Source of the DNA: Liopterus haemorrhoidalis
Lineage: Eukaryota; Arthropoda; Insecta; Coleoptera; Dytiscidae
Direction of reading: 5' to 3'
DNA: 64,000 bases
Assembly (NCBI GenBank): GCA_963971575.1
Contig: OZ020616.1
Span: 4,918,924-4,982,923, forward strand
The notes beneath the pieces are model-generated. The model had not been told where the DNA came from. It saw only the letters and a list, made by a program, of their open reading frames with translations, and ran no database searches. Position 1 is the first letter of the stretch, and every line of letters begins with the position of its first letter. The position numbers were made by a program, and so were the translations under genes. Shown here one piece after another: positions 21,971 to 33,835 of this stretch.

Positions 21971-22726
21971 TATTAGTTTTTCATAAAAATAATAATTAAT
22001 ATTTTTAATATATTTTTTAATTAATTTTTGTATCAATAAGAACCAATTCCTAATGCTCATGAATTATTTCAGCCAAAAATAAAAATTCATGCAGTATTAT
22101 AAATCTGATTCAATAAGAAATCAAAAACAGATTTGAAATGATTAATTTTGCCTTCAATACAAGTTTCAACATTATTGATTTTTTGTTTGTTTTTTATTTC
22201 CGTAAAATAATACAAAAATGATAAAATAATCACAAAAAATTTTACCCATTGTAACTGAAATTGTATTAACTGCTATTTCATGAAAATTTCATAAAACAGA
22301 GTTCTAAAATAATGACTGTAGCAAGTTTTTTGCCTCTCCTGAAAATTTGTGCTTCTCGGACTTAAGAGTATTTACAGGTAATCCGACTATATATAACTAT
22401 ATTTTATTATGATTAGTGTTGAAATTAACAGAAAATGCATATTTACATGATATTTTTAGGTTTTCGTAGTTATAATCAAGAAATCCTTATTCCGCCAAGC
22501 TGCTGATTTAGAGAACTGAACTTAAGTACGAGAAATATTGAGACTTCAAAAATATATCCCGCGAAAAATATGAACAAATATGTAGGTATTTATCGAAGAA
22601 AAAAAGTTTGTAAAATTTTGAAGGATATCAAAAGTTTTTGATACATGGATTAACAATTAATTTTTTTTTATCAACAAATAATGGAATTATTATTTGATAT
22701 AAACATCAATATCCAACAGCAGAGGT
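21971..22726. other. AT-rich gap
   Basis: No gene or repeat recognised. Confidence 0.5.
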
Positions 22727-22985
22727 GTCGAACTGATTTGGGTCGCAGTCTATTTTACATACGAAATGATAAGCAGTGACGGAACTTTAAATATCCCGAA
22801 GGGTTTCTTGAATTTTTTTATGAACAGAAAAGAGGAAGAAAGTATATTTTACATTTTTAAATATATTTTTCCCCTAAATAAGCTCAAGCGTTTTTGATTA
22901 ATGCTTTAGAGGCCACAAAAAAATAACTTGAGGGCCGTATGCTATCCGCGTGCTCTCTAAATTTGATTCGGTCTTCCCAAAGACC
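22727..22985. mobile_element. Possible decayed hAT relic
   Basis: CAGAGGTGTCGAACTGATTT resembles the common hAT terminus CAGGGGTGTCAAACTC. A decayed partner may lie near 22970-22985. No target duplication could be confirmed. Confidence 0.35.
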
Positions 22986-23286
22986 TGTCTGCGCCACTGT
23001 GTACTTTCCGACTGAAATGTCGGAACACATTAATATGTCACGAATTGTTAGTAAGGAAGGCATGAAATATATGGTTTAAATACTTATACTGTTTGTTGTT
23101 GTACAAATCTAAGTAAAACTAAAAATAAACATTGAAATTTATAAGATTAATTAAAAATAATTGTTAGACTCAGGGACGTAGCCAGGATTTCAGCTTGGGG
23201 GGGGGGGCAAAAATAACAAAATATTCTAAATTGATCGGTACGACCTTAATTACCTGGCTTGGGTAGAAAATAACAGCGTTCTAGGT

Positions 23287-24314
23287 CAGGGGTCGGCAAC
23301 CTTTCAGTGACAAAGAGCCAAATCTATATTGAAAAAAAAACACAATAACATGGAAGAGCCGCTAAAAAATATATGCTATATTTAAGAAAAAAATGTAAAA
23401 ATTGTATATTTGTTTTAAAATAATCAAATATTACAATAAATTAATATTTACTTATACATTTAGTTTGTGATACCTATTGTAGTTGCCAGTATATTACAAT
23501 ATAATAATTTTTTAATGGGATGATTGCTCCTGTATAGTGTTCTATAAGACTTCAATATTTGGTGAATATTCAGTAATCTTTGACTTAAGGCAGCACTCTA
23601 GTTTCAGGTCAGTAAAATTACTTTTTAACTGACTCTTTATTAATTTCATATGTGAAAAGATTTGCTTACAGTAATATGTGGATCCGAAAATTGTCACTAG
23701 CCCAAAAGCATAATTTTTTAAAAGATTGAACGATTCTGGAAGACGGTTCCAAGCTTCGAAAAGAACTTTATCTACATTTTGAAGATTACGAATTTCGGTC
23801 CACTTATGCTGGGAAGATAAAATTCACTTTTTTCTTTCTAAATTTTCCAGTTCAAAATTAAGTTTTAAGAATATATAATTCCATAAACCTTTGGATTTCA
23901 AATCCACTAATTGAAGGTGATAAATGTAATTGCTACATATCTACTTCAATTGATTTTGTCAAAAAATCTAGTGTAGCTTTATATTTTCTAAACGCTTTAA
24001 ATCTATCTCGAAAAGATTCTTTCAAGTTAACAATAGTTTGTGCAAAAAAAAATTGCATTAATAACATGTTTTTGTAAATTAATAAAATGTAAAAATGATT
24101 TTGCACGTAAATCATTCACAAATACAGATAACTTTTTTTCGAAACAAATAACTTCTTCTAAAAGGGAATATGCAGTAACTCGGGGAATTACCGGGCGTGA
24201 ATTGCTACAGGCAGAAAGTTGAAAATTAAAAAATAGATTATATTAAAATAAAAACCAGCCAATTTTCAAAGAGCCACAAAATTTTCTAAAAGAGCCGCAG
24301 GTTGCCGACCCCTG
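23287..24314 (-). mobile_element. hAT element nested in the preceding hAT, 1,028 bp
   Basis: Ends are CAGGGGTCGGCAACC and its inverse. Flanks TTCTAGGT and TTCTAGAT match at 7 of 8 positions. It is a deletion copy that still carries the 3' part of a transposase gene on the minus strand. Confidence 0.9.
23542..24115 (-). pseudogene. hAT transposase C-terminal half, broken
   Basis: The minus strand gives FRDRFKAFRKYKATLDFL and IEVDM, then after stops LVDLKSKGLWNYIF. A frame from about 23815 then runs HKWTEIRNLQNVDK, AWNRLPESFNLL, FGSTYYCKQIFSHMKLIKSQ and on to TAG at 23542. The FGSTYxCxQxFSxMK block is the hAT dimerisation domain of the ZBED5/GTF2IRD2-like branch. The zinc finger and catalytic core are missing or unreadable. 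Confidence 0.8.
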
Positions 24315-24504
24315 TTCTAGATCTTTTGTAGTATATTAAATAATAAAAGTCCGGTAAATTTATAAATTTTCTTCACCTCCGATGAAGACTTCTAGAATCC
24401 TAAATTATATTTTATATAAGGTAAACTAACCAGGATTTAAACTCTTCTGGGGGGGGGCGCAAATTCCCCCTGTGCCCCCCCCTGGCTACGTCCCTGGTTA
24501 GACT

Positions 24505-25125
24505 TATGTGTTTTGTTTAGTATTCATCTTTTTTATACAATTTTGTTTCCTCAGGGATGTCACTCTTCTTTTCTAAGCAATACGAAGTGTCTCGCAAACA
24601 AACAAGTTGGAAATTACTGCCCCAGAGCAATCAGCTATGGCCTACTTATGCTTAGTAATTTTATAAATTGGATTTAAAGCTCGTTTTCTCCTTCTAATTT
24701 CCTCGCAAAATTTGCAATACTAGATTGTACATATCTATAAAGTTTATTTAAATCTTCTGATATTTTAAATTGATTTTTAATCCTAAATCTGTATGAGTTG
24801 TTAGTCCTAACCAATATTGTAACTACAAAAATACAGATAACAAAACTTGTTGTTTTCTGGAAAAGCATACATCGGCTAAACGATGACAATTACTGCCGTC
24901 CGGAAGAGTGGTCCAAAACAAACACAAGAACATAAAAAAACTCTGCAAATTGATATTGATGGCGCGTATGTTTGAACGAGAATTTTCTGTTTTTCTTTTT
25001 AACTAATTTCCATATTGGACTAATATGATTCGCAAAATCAAACAACTTGTAAAAGATACTTTATACAGAACACAGATCAATAAATATTTTATTAGGCAAC
25101 AGAGTTGCTTCATGTTTTCAAAATT
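24505..25125. other. Unassigned stretch
   Basis: No motif recognised in any frame. Confidence 0.5.
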
Positions 25126-26795
25126 ATGTTTTTACAAACAACCACTAGATAGCAATATTAAAATGTGTCATTAATATATTCGTAAAATTTGACATTTGTT
25201 ATTGTGAAATCAGTGGCAGCTAATAAATTGACCGAGTAGTTTGTTGACAGTGAGCAAGTTTGTGAAAAATGGATATTACTCGTGAAGGTTTTCGTTGGAT
25301 GAATTTTACGATTTTAGTAAAGGTCTAACTCAACAACAATGCATAGATTCGCTTCGTTCAACTTTTGGTAATGAAGCACCATCAGAAAAGACTGTTTACA
25401 ATTGGTTTGCAGAATTTCGTCGTGGTCGTGGTGCGTCCGTCAGTGATGAATCTCGTGAAGATCGACCAAAATCGGTTGTGATTCAATAATACATCGATGC
25501 TGTGCGCAAAATGATTGAAGAAGATCGGCATGTGACTTACCGTGAGATAGAAGCATCCTTTGGCAAATCGCAGACTGCAATAGATTCGATTTTGCATGAA
25601 TATTTAGCTGTGAAAAAGATTTGTTCCTGATGGATTCCGCATAATTTGACCGAAACTAAAAAAACTCGTGTTGATTGGTGTAAGGGAATGCTAAAAAAAT
25701 CAACCTAGGCACTGCAAAATCCATATACAACATCGTTGCAGGTGACGAAACTTGGATTTATTCATATGAACCGGAAACTAAGCAACAATCTACTGTTTGG
25801 GTCTTCCAAGATGAACCGAAACCCACAAAAGTTGTTCGTTCACGAAGCATTTCGAAAAAAATGATCGCTTGTTTCTTCGGTTGTACTAGACATGTCGCAA
25901 CCATTCCTTTAGAGCAGTGGTTCCCACCCTTTTTTACTTGCGGAGCCCTTTTTAGAATAAATTTCTATGGCGGAGCCACTAGGCCTACCCTATGTCTTGC
26001 AAATTAATGGTGTTTTGAAGTAATGTTACGGGGGAGAGGGTAGATTTTTTAGTTAATATAAATTCACTTTTCTCTTTCACAGCTCACATATTGATAGATG
26101 GACAGATTTTTATAAAATGAAGCAAATAATCAAAATACACGCAGATTATTCAAACAAAAATGCATCTCGCCGATCACATTCCAGCTAGTCATAGAGCCAT
26201 AAACCGGCTAGAGTCAGAAATCACTCGGACATACATACATACAACTTGGCCAATTTTATTTAAGTATGTAGCTCCTAGTTTTCTTATATTGATTCTGTTT
26301 TTTATTTCTAATTCTTTTGATTTTATTCAGTTTTTATTTATTTTATTTCCTGGAACGGCTACGGAGCCCCTGAGAAGTACACGCGGAGCACAGGTTGGGA
26401 ATCGCTGCTTTAGAGGACGGAGAAGAGTTAATGCTGAATGCTATACAATAATTTGTTTGCAAGAAGTCATCAACAAAATCAGGAAAAACAACCAAAAACG
26501 TCGCATCATTCTAATCATGACAATGCAAGCTCCCACACAGCACGTCAAACAATTAATTATTTGAAGGAGAAAAACCTGATATATCCCCTAACGACTTTTT
26601 GTTCTCTAATGTCAAGCATAAAATGCGTGGACAACGATTTTCATTACCTCAAGACGCTGTTGAAGCCTTCGAAAACCATGTTTTTGAGATACCAACTTCA
26701 GAGTGGAAAAAATATTTCGAAAATTGGTTTGAACGCATGCAAAAGTGTATACATCTTAAAGGCGAATATTTTGCAATAAAACTTCTAGCCCTCGT
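25126..26795 (+). mobile_element. Mariner A, copy with both ends, interrupted by an hAT MITE
   Basis: The 5' end (GTTTTTACAAACAACCACTAG) and leader match the copy at 43.9 kb. The transposase starts at 25269 (MDITREGFRW) and is frameshifted early. Visible parts are QQQCIDSLRSTFGNEAPSEK and the helix-turn-helix VTYREIEASFG, then GDETWIYSYEPETKQQ with the first aspartate. HDNASSHTA (second aspartate, near 26520) and FENWFERMQKC follow. The third box is damaged. It is defunct, with multiple lesions plus the insertion at 25915-26407. Confidence 0.9.
25915..26407. mobile_element. hAT MITE, 493 bp, perfect 8-bp duplication
   Basis: CTTTAGAG flanks both sides (25907-25914, 26408-26415). Ends are CAGTGGTTCCCACCC and an inverse near CAGCGATTCCCAACC. 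The mariner A copy at 37.98 kb shows the uninterrupted site with a single CTTTAGAG. GCGGAGC motifs occur inside both ends. Confidence 0.95.
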
Positions 26796-27289
26796 ATGAG
26801 TGAGCCCTAACAGTTCAAACTTGTGTTGTTGAAGGGTCCATCATACTTGCTTTTGATGAGTTTTGTTGCCCTCTTGAGATTAAATAAAATTTTGATATTT
26901 TGTATGTTTCAGCACCCACTCAAAATTATATATAAGGCCTTATTTGTAGACAATTATCTTTTATTTCAACAAGACCTAAATATGCTGCTAACGTTTGTTT
27001 AAAGGCAAGAATTAGCTTGTTGTTTATTCCTTCAATAACATTACCTTTTCAGAATAAGAACGCGTATGACAATTATTTTTTATTTTATTACATTTTCCTT
27101 TCTGCCATAACTAGGAATAACAGTGGCGTAAGGGATATATTTATAACGTTTTATAACTTCGCATATTACACCCTGAAAGGTAATACACAAGTAGACAATA
27201 CAATACCAGAATATTTTACAATAAAGATATTCTTGTTCATATCAAACATTTTCACGAAAATGTTTTGTAAGATAACTTAATTTCATATA
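26796..27289. other. Unassigned gap between mariners
   Basis: AT-rich; nothing recognised. Confidence 0.5.
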
Positions 27290-28184
27290 TCGGTCTGGGA
27301 AAAAGTTCGTGGCGTTTTTTTAGTAAAATTCAACTGGTTTTGTTATAACGTGAAAATGAATTTATTTAAACCAAATATGCTCCATTATTATCGACAATGT
27401 TTCGCCATTTTTCGGGTAGAGTCATGATGCCATTGGTGAAAAATTTCTGTGGTTTCTGGTTGAAAAACTGAATTAAGTGGTTTTCACAGCCTTCTTCTGA
27501 AAGCAGCTTAATTCCATTGAGAGAATTCTGCAGAGATCGGAATAGGTGATAGTCAGAGGGTGCTATGTTTGGACTATACGGTGGATGCAACAAAATTTCC
27601 CAACCAAGCTCTCGCAATTTTTGACGGATCATCAAAGAAGTGTGTGGTCTTGCGTTGTCATGATGAAAGACAACACCTTTCCTATTATTCAATTCGGGCC
27701 GTTCTCTTTCAATTGCCTGGCATAATCTCTCTAGTTGTCTACAGTAGAGTTGAGAATCAATCCTCTGACCAACTGGAAGTAGCTCATGGTGGACGATTCC
27801 CTTCCAGTCCCACCACACACACAGCATCACCTTGTTCGGCGTCAATCATCGCTTCGCGAACGCTTGTGACGGCTCACCATCCCTTGTCCACGATCTTTTA
27901 CGCTTCCGATTGTAATACGTGATCCAATTTTCATCACCGGTTATGACACGTTTCAGAAATGGCTCGATTTCATTGCGTTTCAGCAGCACATCGCAGATGT
28001 TAATTCGATCTATCATGTTTTTCGCGCTCAACTCATGAGGAACCCATATATCGAGCTTCTTTTTGTAGCCAGCTTTCCGTAAATGGTTCAAAACAGTTTT
28101 TTGACTTTTTCTTTTTTTAAGTCGGACCGTATGGATCGGTATGCCTTCTCGTTGCCATCTATACCAATATGAGATGGAATCCAC
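27290..28184 (-). pseudogene. Mariner C transposase, nearly complete catalytic domain
   Basis: The minus strand reads KTVLNHLRKAGYKKKLDIWV, then VITGDENWITYYN (first aspartate), an in-frame TGA at 27846, CVWWDWKGIVHHELL, VVFHHDNARPHTS (second), NIAPSDYHLFRSLQNSLNG (third) and PEKWRNIVDNNGAYLV. All three DD34D aspartates are present. The N-terminal DNA-binding region is missing, cut near 28120-28184. The 3' terminus TCGGTCTGGGAAAAAGTT at 27290 follows a TA. Confidence 0.9.
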
Positions 28185-28221
28185 ACTACCGTGATTTCCT
28201 TGCCTATATCTCTAATACGGT

Positions 28222-28490
28222 GTATGGTTTTTTGTTCCTCAATGTCAAACAAAAAATGCGTGGATAGCGATTTTCATCACCTCAAGAAGCTGTTGAAGCC
28301 TTCGAAAACCATGTTTTGAGATACCATGTTTTGTTCAGAGTGGAAAAAATGTTTCGAGAATTGGTTCGGACGCATGCAAAAGTGTATAAATCTTAAAGGC
28401 GAATATTTCGAAAAGCAATAAAACAGATGGTTCTAAAAAAAAAATATTTCTTTCTTAGTTTTTGTAAAAACTTAAAAGGCAGCCCTCATA
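28222..28490 (+). pseudogene. Mariner A C-terminal fragment
   Basis: It encodes the tail around NVKQKMRG and FENWFGRMQKCINLKGEYFEKQ, then the 3' leader-out with CTTAAAAGGCAGCCCTCATA. A short duplication lies near 28310-28335. The 5' part is missing at the junction with mariner C. Confidence 0.85.
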
Positions 28491-28594
28491 TTCGTAGAGT
28501 GAAGCTTTAGCTATAATTTGCTGCGTCGTATACAAATATGCATAGATTGGTTTACAAAATGACGTATGTAATGCAATTTGTTTATTTACAATTA

Positions 28595-29340
28595 CGAGGG
28601 ATGTTTCCAAAGTTCTGGGAATTTAGCTATAATTTTTATTATTTTGTTAATTTTCGTCAATATTGCAATGTAGTTTTTCAACATAATCTCCATTTAACTG
28701 AATCCATTTATCCCAACGATAAACTAATTTTTTTAAGCCGTCCTCAAAGAACTTTGAAATTGACTTTCTGTTCTGGTCCCAACAGCCTTGGCACCCAGCG
28801 CGGCGAAACCTTGCTAACGCCCAAACAATCATGCAAGATGTCATGAACTTGTCGTGTACCTATCCCTAGGCGCGCACTAATTTGACCAATAGTCATTCGC
28901 CTGTCCTCTTTCAGTAGGTCTTCGACGGCAGTAATGTTTCTTTCATTTACCAACGTGCTTGGGCGCCCACTGCGTGGATCGTCTTCTAGTGATGTTCTAC
29001 CTGTTTTAAAACAATCGATCCACCGATAAACAGTACTTTTGGATTCTGCAGACTCACCAAATACTCCTTGCAGACGCTGAATAATTTCTGATGTTTTCAC
29101 ACCTTCTTTCCACAAAAAGAAAATTATTGCTCTTTGAGATTTTGCTGCGTCTTCCATGGTTACAAAAACAGTGAGATGAAAACGCGTCTATATCAATCGA
29201 ACACCTAAATCAGACTGAACAATATTGCACTAGATAGTTGCATAAACATGTTAAGACTTGTCTGGTACCAATAACATTGCCTATAAGTTCTGCGTAATTT
29301 AATTATAGCACAATTCCCAGAATTTAGGAAACATCCCTCG
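28595..29340 (-). mobile_element. Mariner D deletion derivative, copy 1 (746 bp)
   Basis: Ends are CGAGGGATGTTTCC in inverse orientation, flanked by TA (28593-28594, 29341-29342). The minus-strand frame from 29157 encodes MEDAAKSQRAII, both helix-turn-helix segments (KTSEIIQRLQGVFGESAESK and MTIGQISARLGIG) and RWVPRLLGPEQK. A deletion then joins, in another frame, the extreme C-terminus FFEDGLKKLVYRWDKWIQLN. The catalytic domain is absent, so it could move only by a transposase supplied in trans. Confidence 0.9.
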
Positions 29341-29342
29341 TA

Positions 29343-29575
29343 CATAACAGTTCTTTCTACAATTAAAAATATCCTATTAGGTAGATGGGTATATTTTTTC
29401 ATGGGTATATTTTTCTAGAAAAAAATAGACTTATTACATTTTATTTAAATAATAAAAACTATGTCTTTTGTTTGTCATTTTACATTTAATTTTGAAAGCT
29501 TATCATTAAAAATTCCTTGTGCAATTAATTTGTTGAAAAATAAAAATGATGTCACTTTTTCTGTTCTCATTTTTT
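29343..29575. repeat. Flank shared with 38495-38735 (inverted)
   Basis: AATGATGTCACTTTTTCTGT and preceding sequence back to the mariner D end recur in inverse orientation at 38.5-38.7 kb. The two mariner D copies are therefore part of a larger duplicated unit of about 980 bp. Confidence 0.75.
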
Positions 29576-30040
29576 TCTGTGGGAATCCATTCTCCTTTTT
29601 GCATACGTTATGTCAGGACGCAGGAGTGGCAACTTAATCACGATACATTTCTCTCTAATGTTGGCAACACGCAACGGAAAAATCTATTAAAAATACGACA
29701 CATGCATATGTATAAAGGAAAGAGTTGCAAACTTTTCTTCTCGTATATTTTGAATATTCCGAACAGGGTTTCATTGCATAAGTAAATATGTCACTAGATG
29801 AAATATATTCATGTAACTTTATATGTTAAGGGATTTTTTGTTTTCGGCTTGAATATGTTTGTCAGGTAAATTTATTGTGACAAAATATAGAACTTATATC
29901 TCTAAACAGTACTGATATTCTAAATGTTAAAAACCGGTAAGCTAAAAAATAATAAGGCCGAAAACTCTTATGAGTGGAAAAAAACTGACAAATGGTAGTT
30001 GTGATGCAAATTACTGTAACAATTTCCTTATTATTTATTT
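29576..30040. other. Unassigned gap
   Basis: No feature recognised. Confidence 0.5.
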
Positions 30041-31423
30041 CCTTAATGATTGACGGGGTTTTGAGCAAAAAAGAATATATTAAATGTGGTGTGCCACAAG
30101 GAACAGTGCTTGGCCCTGTATTGTTTTTAATTTATATCAATGATTTATTAAATATAAAAGAAATAAAAGGTAAATTAATCTGATATGCGGACGACACTGT
30201 TCTTATTACGGAGTCATCATCGTGGACTGAAAATCTAGAAATGGCGGAGCATGACTTGCGGATTATTAAATCCTGGTTAGACGATAATATTTTAACACTG
30301 AATGTAGAAGTTTATCCCATTTTCGATTTATAAAAACACACAACCAACATACGATTATATAGTACTTCATGAGAATACTTGTCAGATTGTTAATTGTGTC
30401 TGTAATAAAATAAAAAATTGATGTGAAGTGTGAATTTTCACACATTGCAGGGTTTTGCAGGTATTTAATAACTGAATGATGATTATTTGGGATGCCAAAA
30501 CAAATTTTATGTCAAAATATTTTTTTATGAATTTTAATTCGAATGCCTAATACCATTATTTAAGTTTCTAAATATGTGCAGTATTTTTTTTACATAGCAA
30601 GGTTCATTAAGATTTTGAAAATTGCGCCTATGGCTTCTATTGGTTGCTTAAATCATTAGCCACGCCCTCTGATTTCGTATACATCAAACAGAATTAAATT
30701 ATAATTTCAACATTTCCCACTGGTTATTAAATTTACGCTTTTAAAAATTATATGCAACATTTGCCAAAATATAGCTAGAATTTTTACTGTTAAATTTTTT
30801 AATTTTTAATATTAAATAATTTAAACAAAAGAAAACTGCAAAAAAAAAAAATTAATATTGACAGGATTCGAACTCTAGTTTGCAAGTTAACTGTGTTTAG
30901 CAAATTAGAAAACCAATGACTAAACACACATCGCTATCAGCGCTGACGTCTGAACTTGGTTACATAGCGAATTAAATATTTAACATATTTTGGTTAAAAA
31001 CACAAAAAATGCATTATTTTCCGAAAACATAATCTGATCAAAAATTCCTGTTGTACTATTCCGGTTCACACCAATATACATTACTTAGAATTTTTTCACA
31101 TTTTTAGTTTAAACCATCTGGGCTACAGGGTGTGGGACAAAAATTTTTTTGCACAATTTTGGCAAAAATCTCGTCAAAATAATTTATTTTGCAAAAATAA
31201 AATTTTGATCGTTAATCCACGTACTAAGGGCTTTCATTTGATACCCTACTCAGAATTTAAAAAAAATATTTTTTTTTTCGATGAGCACATATTTGTTTAT
31301 ATTTTTAGGGGGATATGTTTTTTAGATGTTTTAGTATTTTTCCTATGTGCGGGTCAAAAAGTTGTACAATCATGCCAAATTTCAACTCTCTAGGTTTAGC
31401 CGTTTGGCTACAATTTTTACCGA

Positions 31424-31462
<39 letters not shown>

Positions 31463-32420
31463 TACAGACAGACAGACAGACGACAAAATGACGGTATAAG
31501 GGTTTTTTGGTCATACCTACAAAACCCTAATAAAAAAGCAAACTACTACAAAATACTTGGGCGTCATCATTGATACACATTTACGCTGGCAACCACACAT
31601 AGATAAACTTAATAACAATCTCCGAAAAACATTTTATGTTTTTAAAAAATTAAGGGATATTATGCCACTGAACATTTTGTATACATTCTATTATGCATTG
31701 GTTGAATCGTTATTATCATATGGTCTAATAGCTTGGGGTGGTGCATCAGAATGTTATATAAATAAAATAAAAACAACGCAAAAAATAATATTAATAATTA
31801 TGCACAAAAAAGATAAACAATATTCATCTAAACAGCTATTTTTAGATAGTAAAGTCTTAAACATTCCGAAATTATATATTTATTCGATATTAAAATTTAT
31901 AAATAAAAACCCGACTATTGTTAATAAACTGAACCATTCTTACACTACAAGGTTTAAAAACTTAGCAGCAAATCATAAAACTTGTAAAACTTTTGGTCAA
32001 CGCTGCTTTATATATTTCGTGCCCAAAGTATATAATAATTTCAATCAGTATATACATATAAACCGAATAAATTTGCATCAAAGAAATTATTGTAAATATG
32101 CAAAAGACTACTGTATTAATTTGAGTAATACAGAGTCTGAAAGTATCTTGGGTTGAATGTATTTATGTGATTATTGTATTTATGTAAAATATAGTATTAG
32201 GAATTGAAATTAGTGTGGGCGCACTTATGTATGGATTTATATTGATTTTCACTCTAACTTCAAAAATGTACTTCAATGAATAACCACGCACAGACTGGTA
32301 GCAGTCTATTGTGGTATTTATCTTTATTTTAGTGTTAAGTAACTAGTGTACAGACTATATGTAAATATGTATTTAAACTTAATAGTGAAATAAATTATTA
32401 TTATTATATTATTATTATTT
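30041..32420 (+). pseudogene. LINE reverse transcriptase fragment split by a GACA element
   Basis: The first piece (30041-30416) reads IKCGVPQGTVLGPVLFLIYI, then, after an in-frame TGA, YADDTVLI (catalytic box), IKSWLDDNILTLN and broken frames. After the insertion (30417-31529) it resumes with YLGVIIDTHLRWQPHIDKLN and stays open to 32156: VESLLSYGLIAWGG, HKKDKQYSSKQLF, HSYTTRFKNLA, FGQRCFIYFVPKVYNNF. A TTA-rich tail lies near 32394-32419. The 5' end is truncated. It is of Jockey/CR1 style but distinct from the LINE at 3.8 kb. Confidence 0.9.
30417..31529 (+). mobile_element. GACA element, copy 7, inserted in a LINE (type B)
   Basis: Full-length at 1,113 bp. It has GACA repeats at about 31424-31480 and, on the minus strand, a B-box-like AGTTCGAATCC (30863-30873) with a weaker A-box side near 30932. 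The interrupted polymerase frame proves it is an insertion. ATAAAAA occurs at both junctions as a possible 7-bp duplication, though in low-complexity sequence. Confidence 0.85.
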
Positions 32421-33019
32421 GTTAATTTTTAGAAATTGTCAAAGTGGTTTTTTGCCTAAAGTAAAAACTAAATTAGCTAAACTATTTAGGAGCAATAGCA
32501 ACTACGTAATTCGGGACTAATGATAACCTGGTGATTCTCGTAAACTACGTCATCGTTATTTTTAAAAACAGAGCAACAACCTTTTTTTAATGAAGAATTT
32601 TGAAAAATTTTGGGATACGACTGTATAAATAAACATAGTAAGTTTATTCTTTCATTATTAAATAAACCATTCAAAACATAATAGATACACTGATAAAAAA
32701 ATATCAGGTCGTCAAGGATGATATTGTAGTTAATAATATTGCCAACCTTAACAGCTTATTATTTGACATTGGCTTAAAATTTTACCGTTCAGTTTTTTTT
32801 TTTTTTTTTGTTTGGAATGTTAAGCCGCATTCAGAGCTCTTAAATTAATAGCTTATACACTATAGATTGTAGACTGTTTACTGTCACTATAAGTTTGTCA
32901 TATGGTAAGACGTGAAACCGTTCAAACCTCTAAATTTACTTTGTTCGTTATGGATTGTGGATAATTTTCTGGCTAGTGAGATGTTTTAATGAGACAGACA
33001 TATAAACACATTGGCTATC
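32421..33019. other. Unassigned gap with poly-T
   Basis: A T run at about 32791-32809 is the only notable feature. Confidence 0.5.
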
Positions 33020-33290
33020 GTAGTGTCTGTCTGTCTGTCTGTCTGTCCGTCAGTCTGTCTGTCGGTTCGTGTACAAGTGCAGTCTAAAATTCGGCTAAAA
33101 AGATTTTTATGAAACTTCATATTTAAGCTTTTGACATCAATGGCATCAGCTTTTGGTAAAAATCGGTTAACTAGAAATGGAAGTTTTCTGGTGTCGGTTT
33201 TAAGATTTTTGCGAATATTTCACAACAGAGAAATATTTCGAAAAAATGTATTTAACCAAAGTTGCTATAAAAGCAATAACTAACAACTTT
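33020..33290 (+). mobile_element. GTCT-repeat element Y, copy 2 (partial)
   Basis: A GTCT microsatellite at about 33024-33065 is followed by AATTCGGCTAAAAAGATTTT, TATTTAAGCTTTTGACATCA and GTTGCTATAAAAGCAATAA, matching copy 3 at 42.6-43.0 kb in inverse orientation. The 5' block seen in copies 1 and 3 is missing. Confidence 0.7.
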
Positions 33291-33715
33291 TGTTTAAGAA
33301 AATATTCCCGATTTATAAAATTCCTGATTTTTCTAAGGAAAAAATGTTCAAGGCTCATTTTAACATGGTTCATATCTCTAGGTGTCTTGTTTCTTAAAAA
33401 GTGTTGAAATAAGTGATAGTCGGAGGGTGAAATGTCTGGTGAGTAGGGAGGGTGTGTTAGAACCTCCCAATCAAGCTCGGAATTTTTTTCACGAGTCTTT
33501 TTTTGTTGAATGAGGTCAGGCATTGTCCTCTTGAAGAATAACTCCTCTTCTATTCACAATTTCTGGCCGATTTCTGGTCAAGTTCTGATTCAGTCGATCC
33601 AATTGTTCACAGTAGAGTTCAGAATTAACACTTTTCCCCGGTTTTAACATCTCATAATAAATTATTCCTTTATAGGACCTTCCAGATCGAAGTTCATCAT
33701 CCAAGCATAAATTTC
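33291..33715 (-). pseudogene. Mariner E transposase fragment
   Basis: The minus strand reads GRSYKGIIYYEMLKPGKSVN, ELYCEQLDRLNQNL, RRGVILQEDNA (second aspartate) with a frameshift, then WEVLTHPPYSPDISPSDYHL (third aspartate) and LEHFFLRKIRNFINREYF. The first aspartate and the DNA-binding domain are missing. It abuts element Y. Confidence 0.85.
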
Positions 33716-33835
33716 CTGATTTAAATTTTTTAAATCACAGTGGACATGTGCGTACACTTAGTTTATCACCATAAACACTGCAAATGTTTTATGTAGCAAC
33801 TGTAGCAGATTTTTTTTATGGTACTCATACAACAT

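Larger units (their letters stand above)
23171..24496. mobile_element. hAT element containing a second hAT, perfect 8-bp duplication
   Basis: GTTAGACT flanks both sides (23163-23170, 24497-24504). Ends are CAGGGACGTAGCCAGG and its exact inverse, next to G/C homopolymers. Removing the inner element (23287-24314) leaves about 300 bp, so the outer one is a MITE. Confidence 0.9.
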
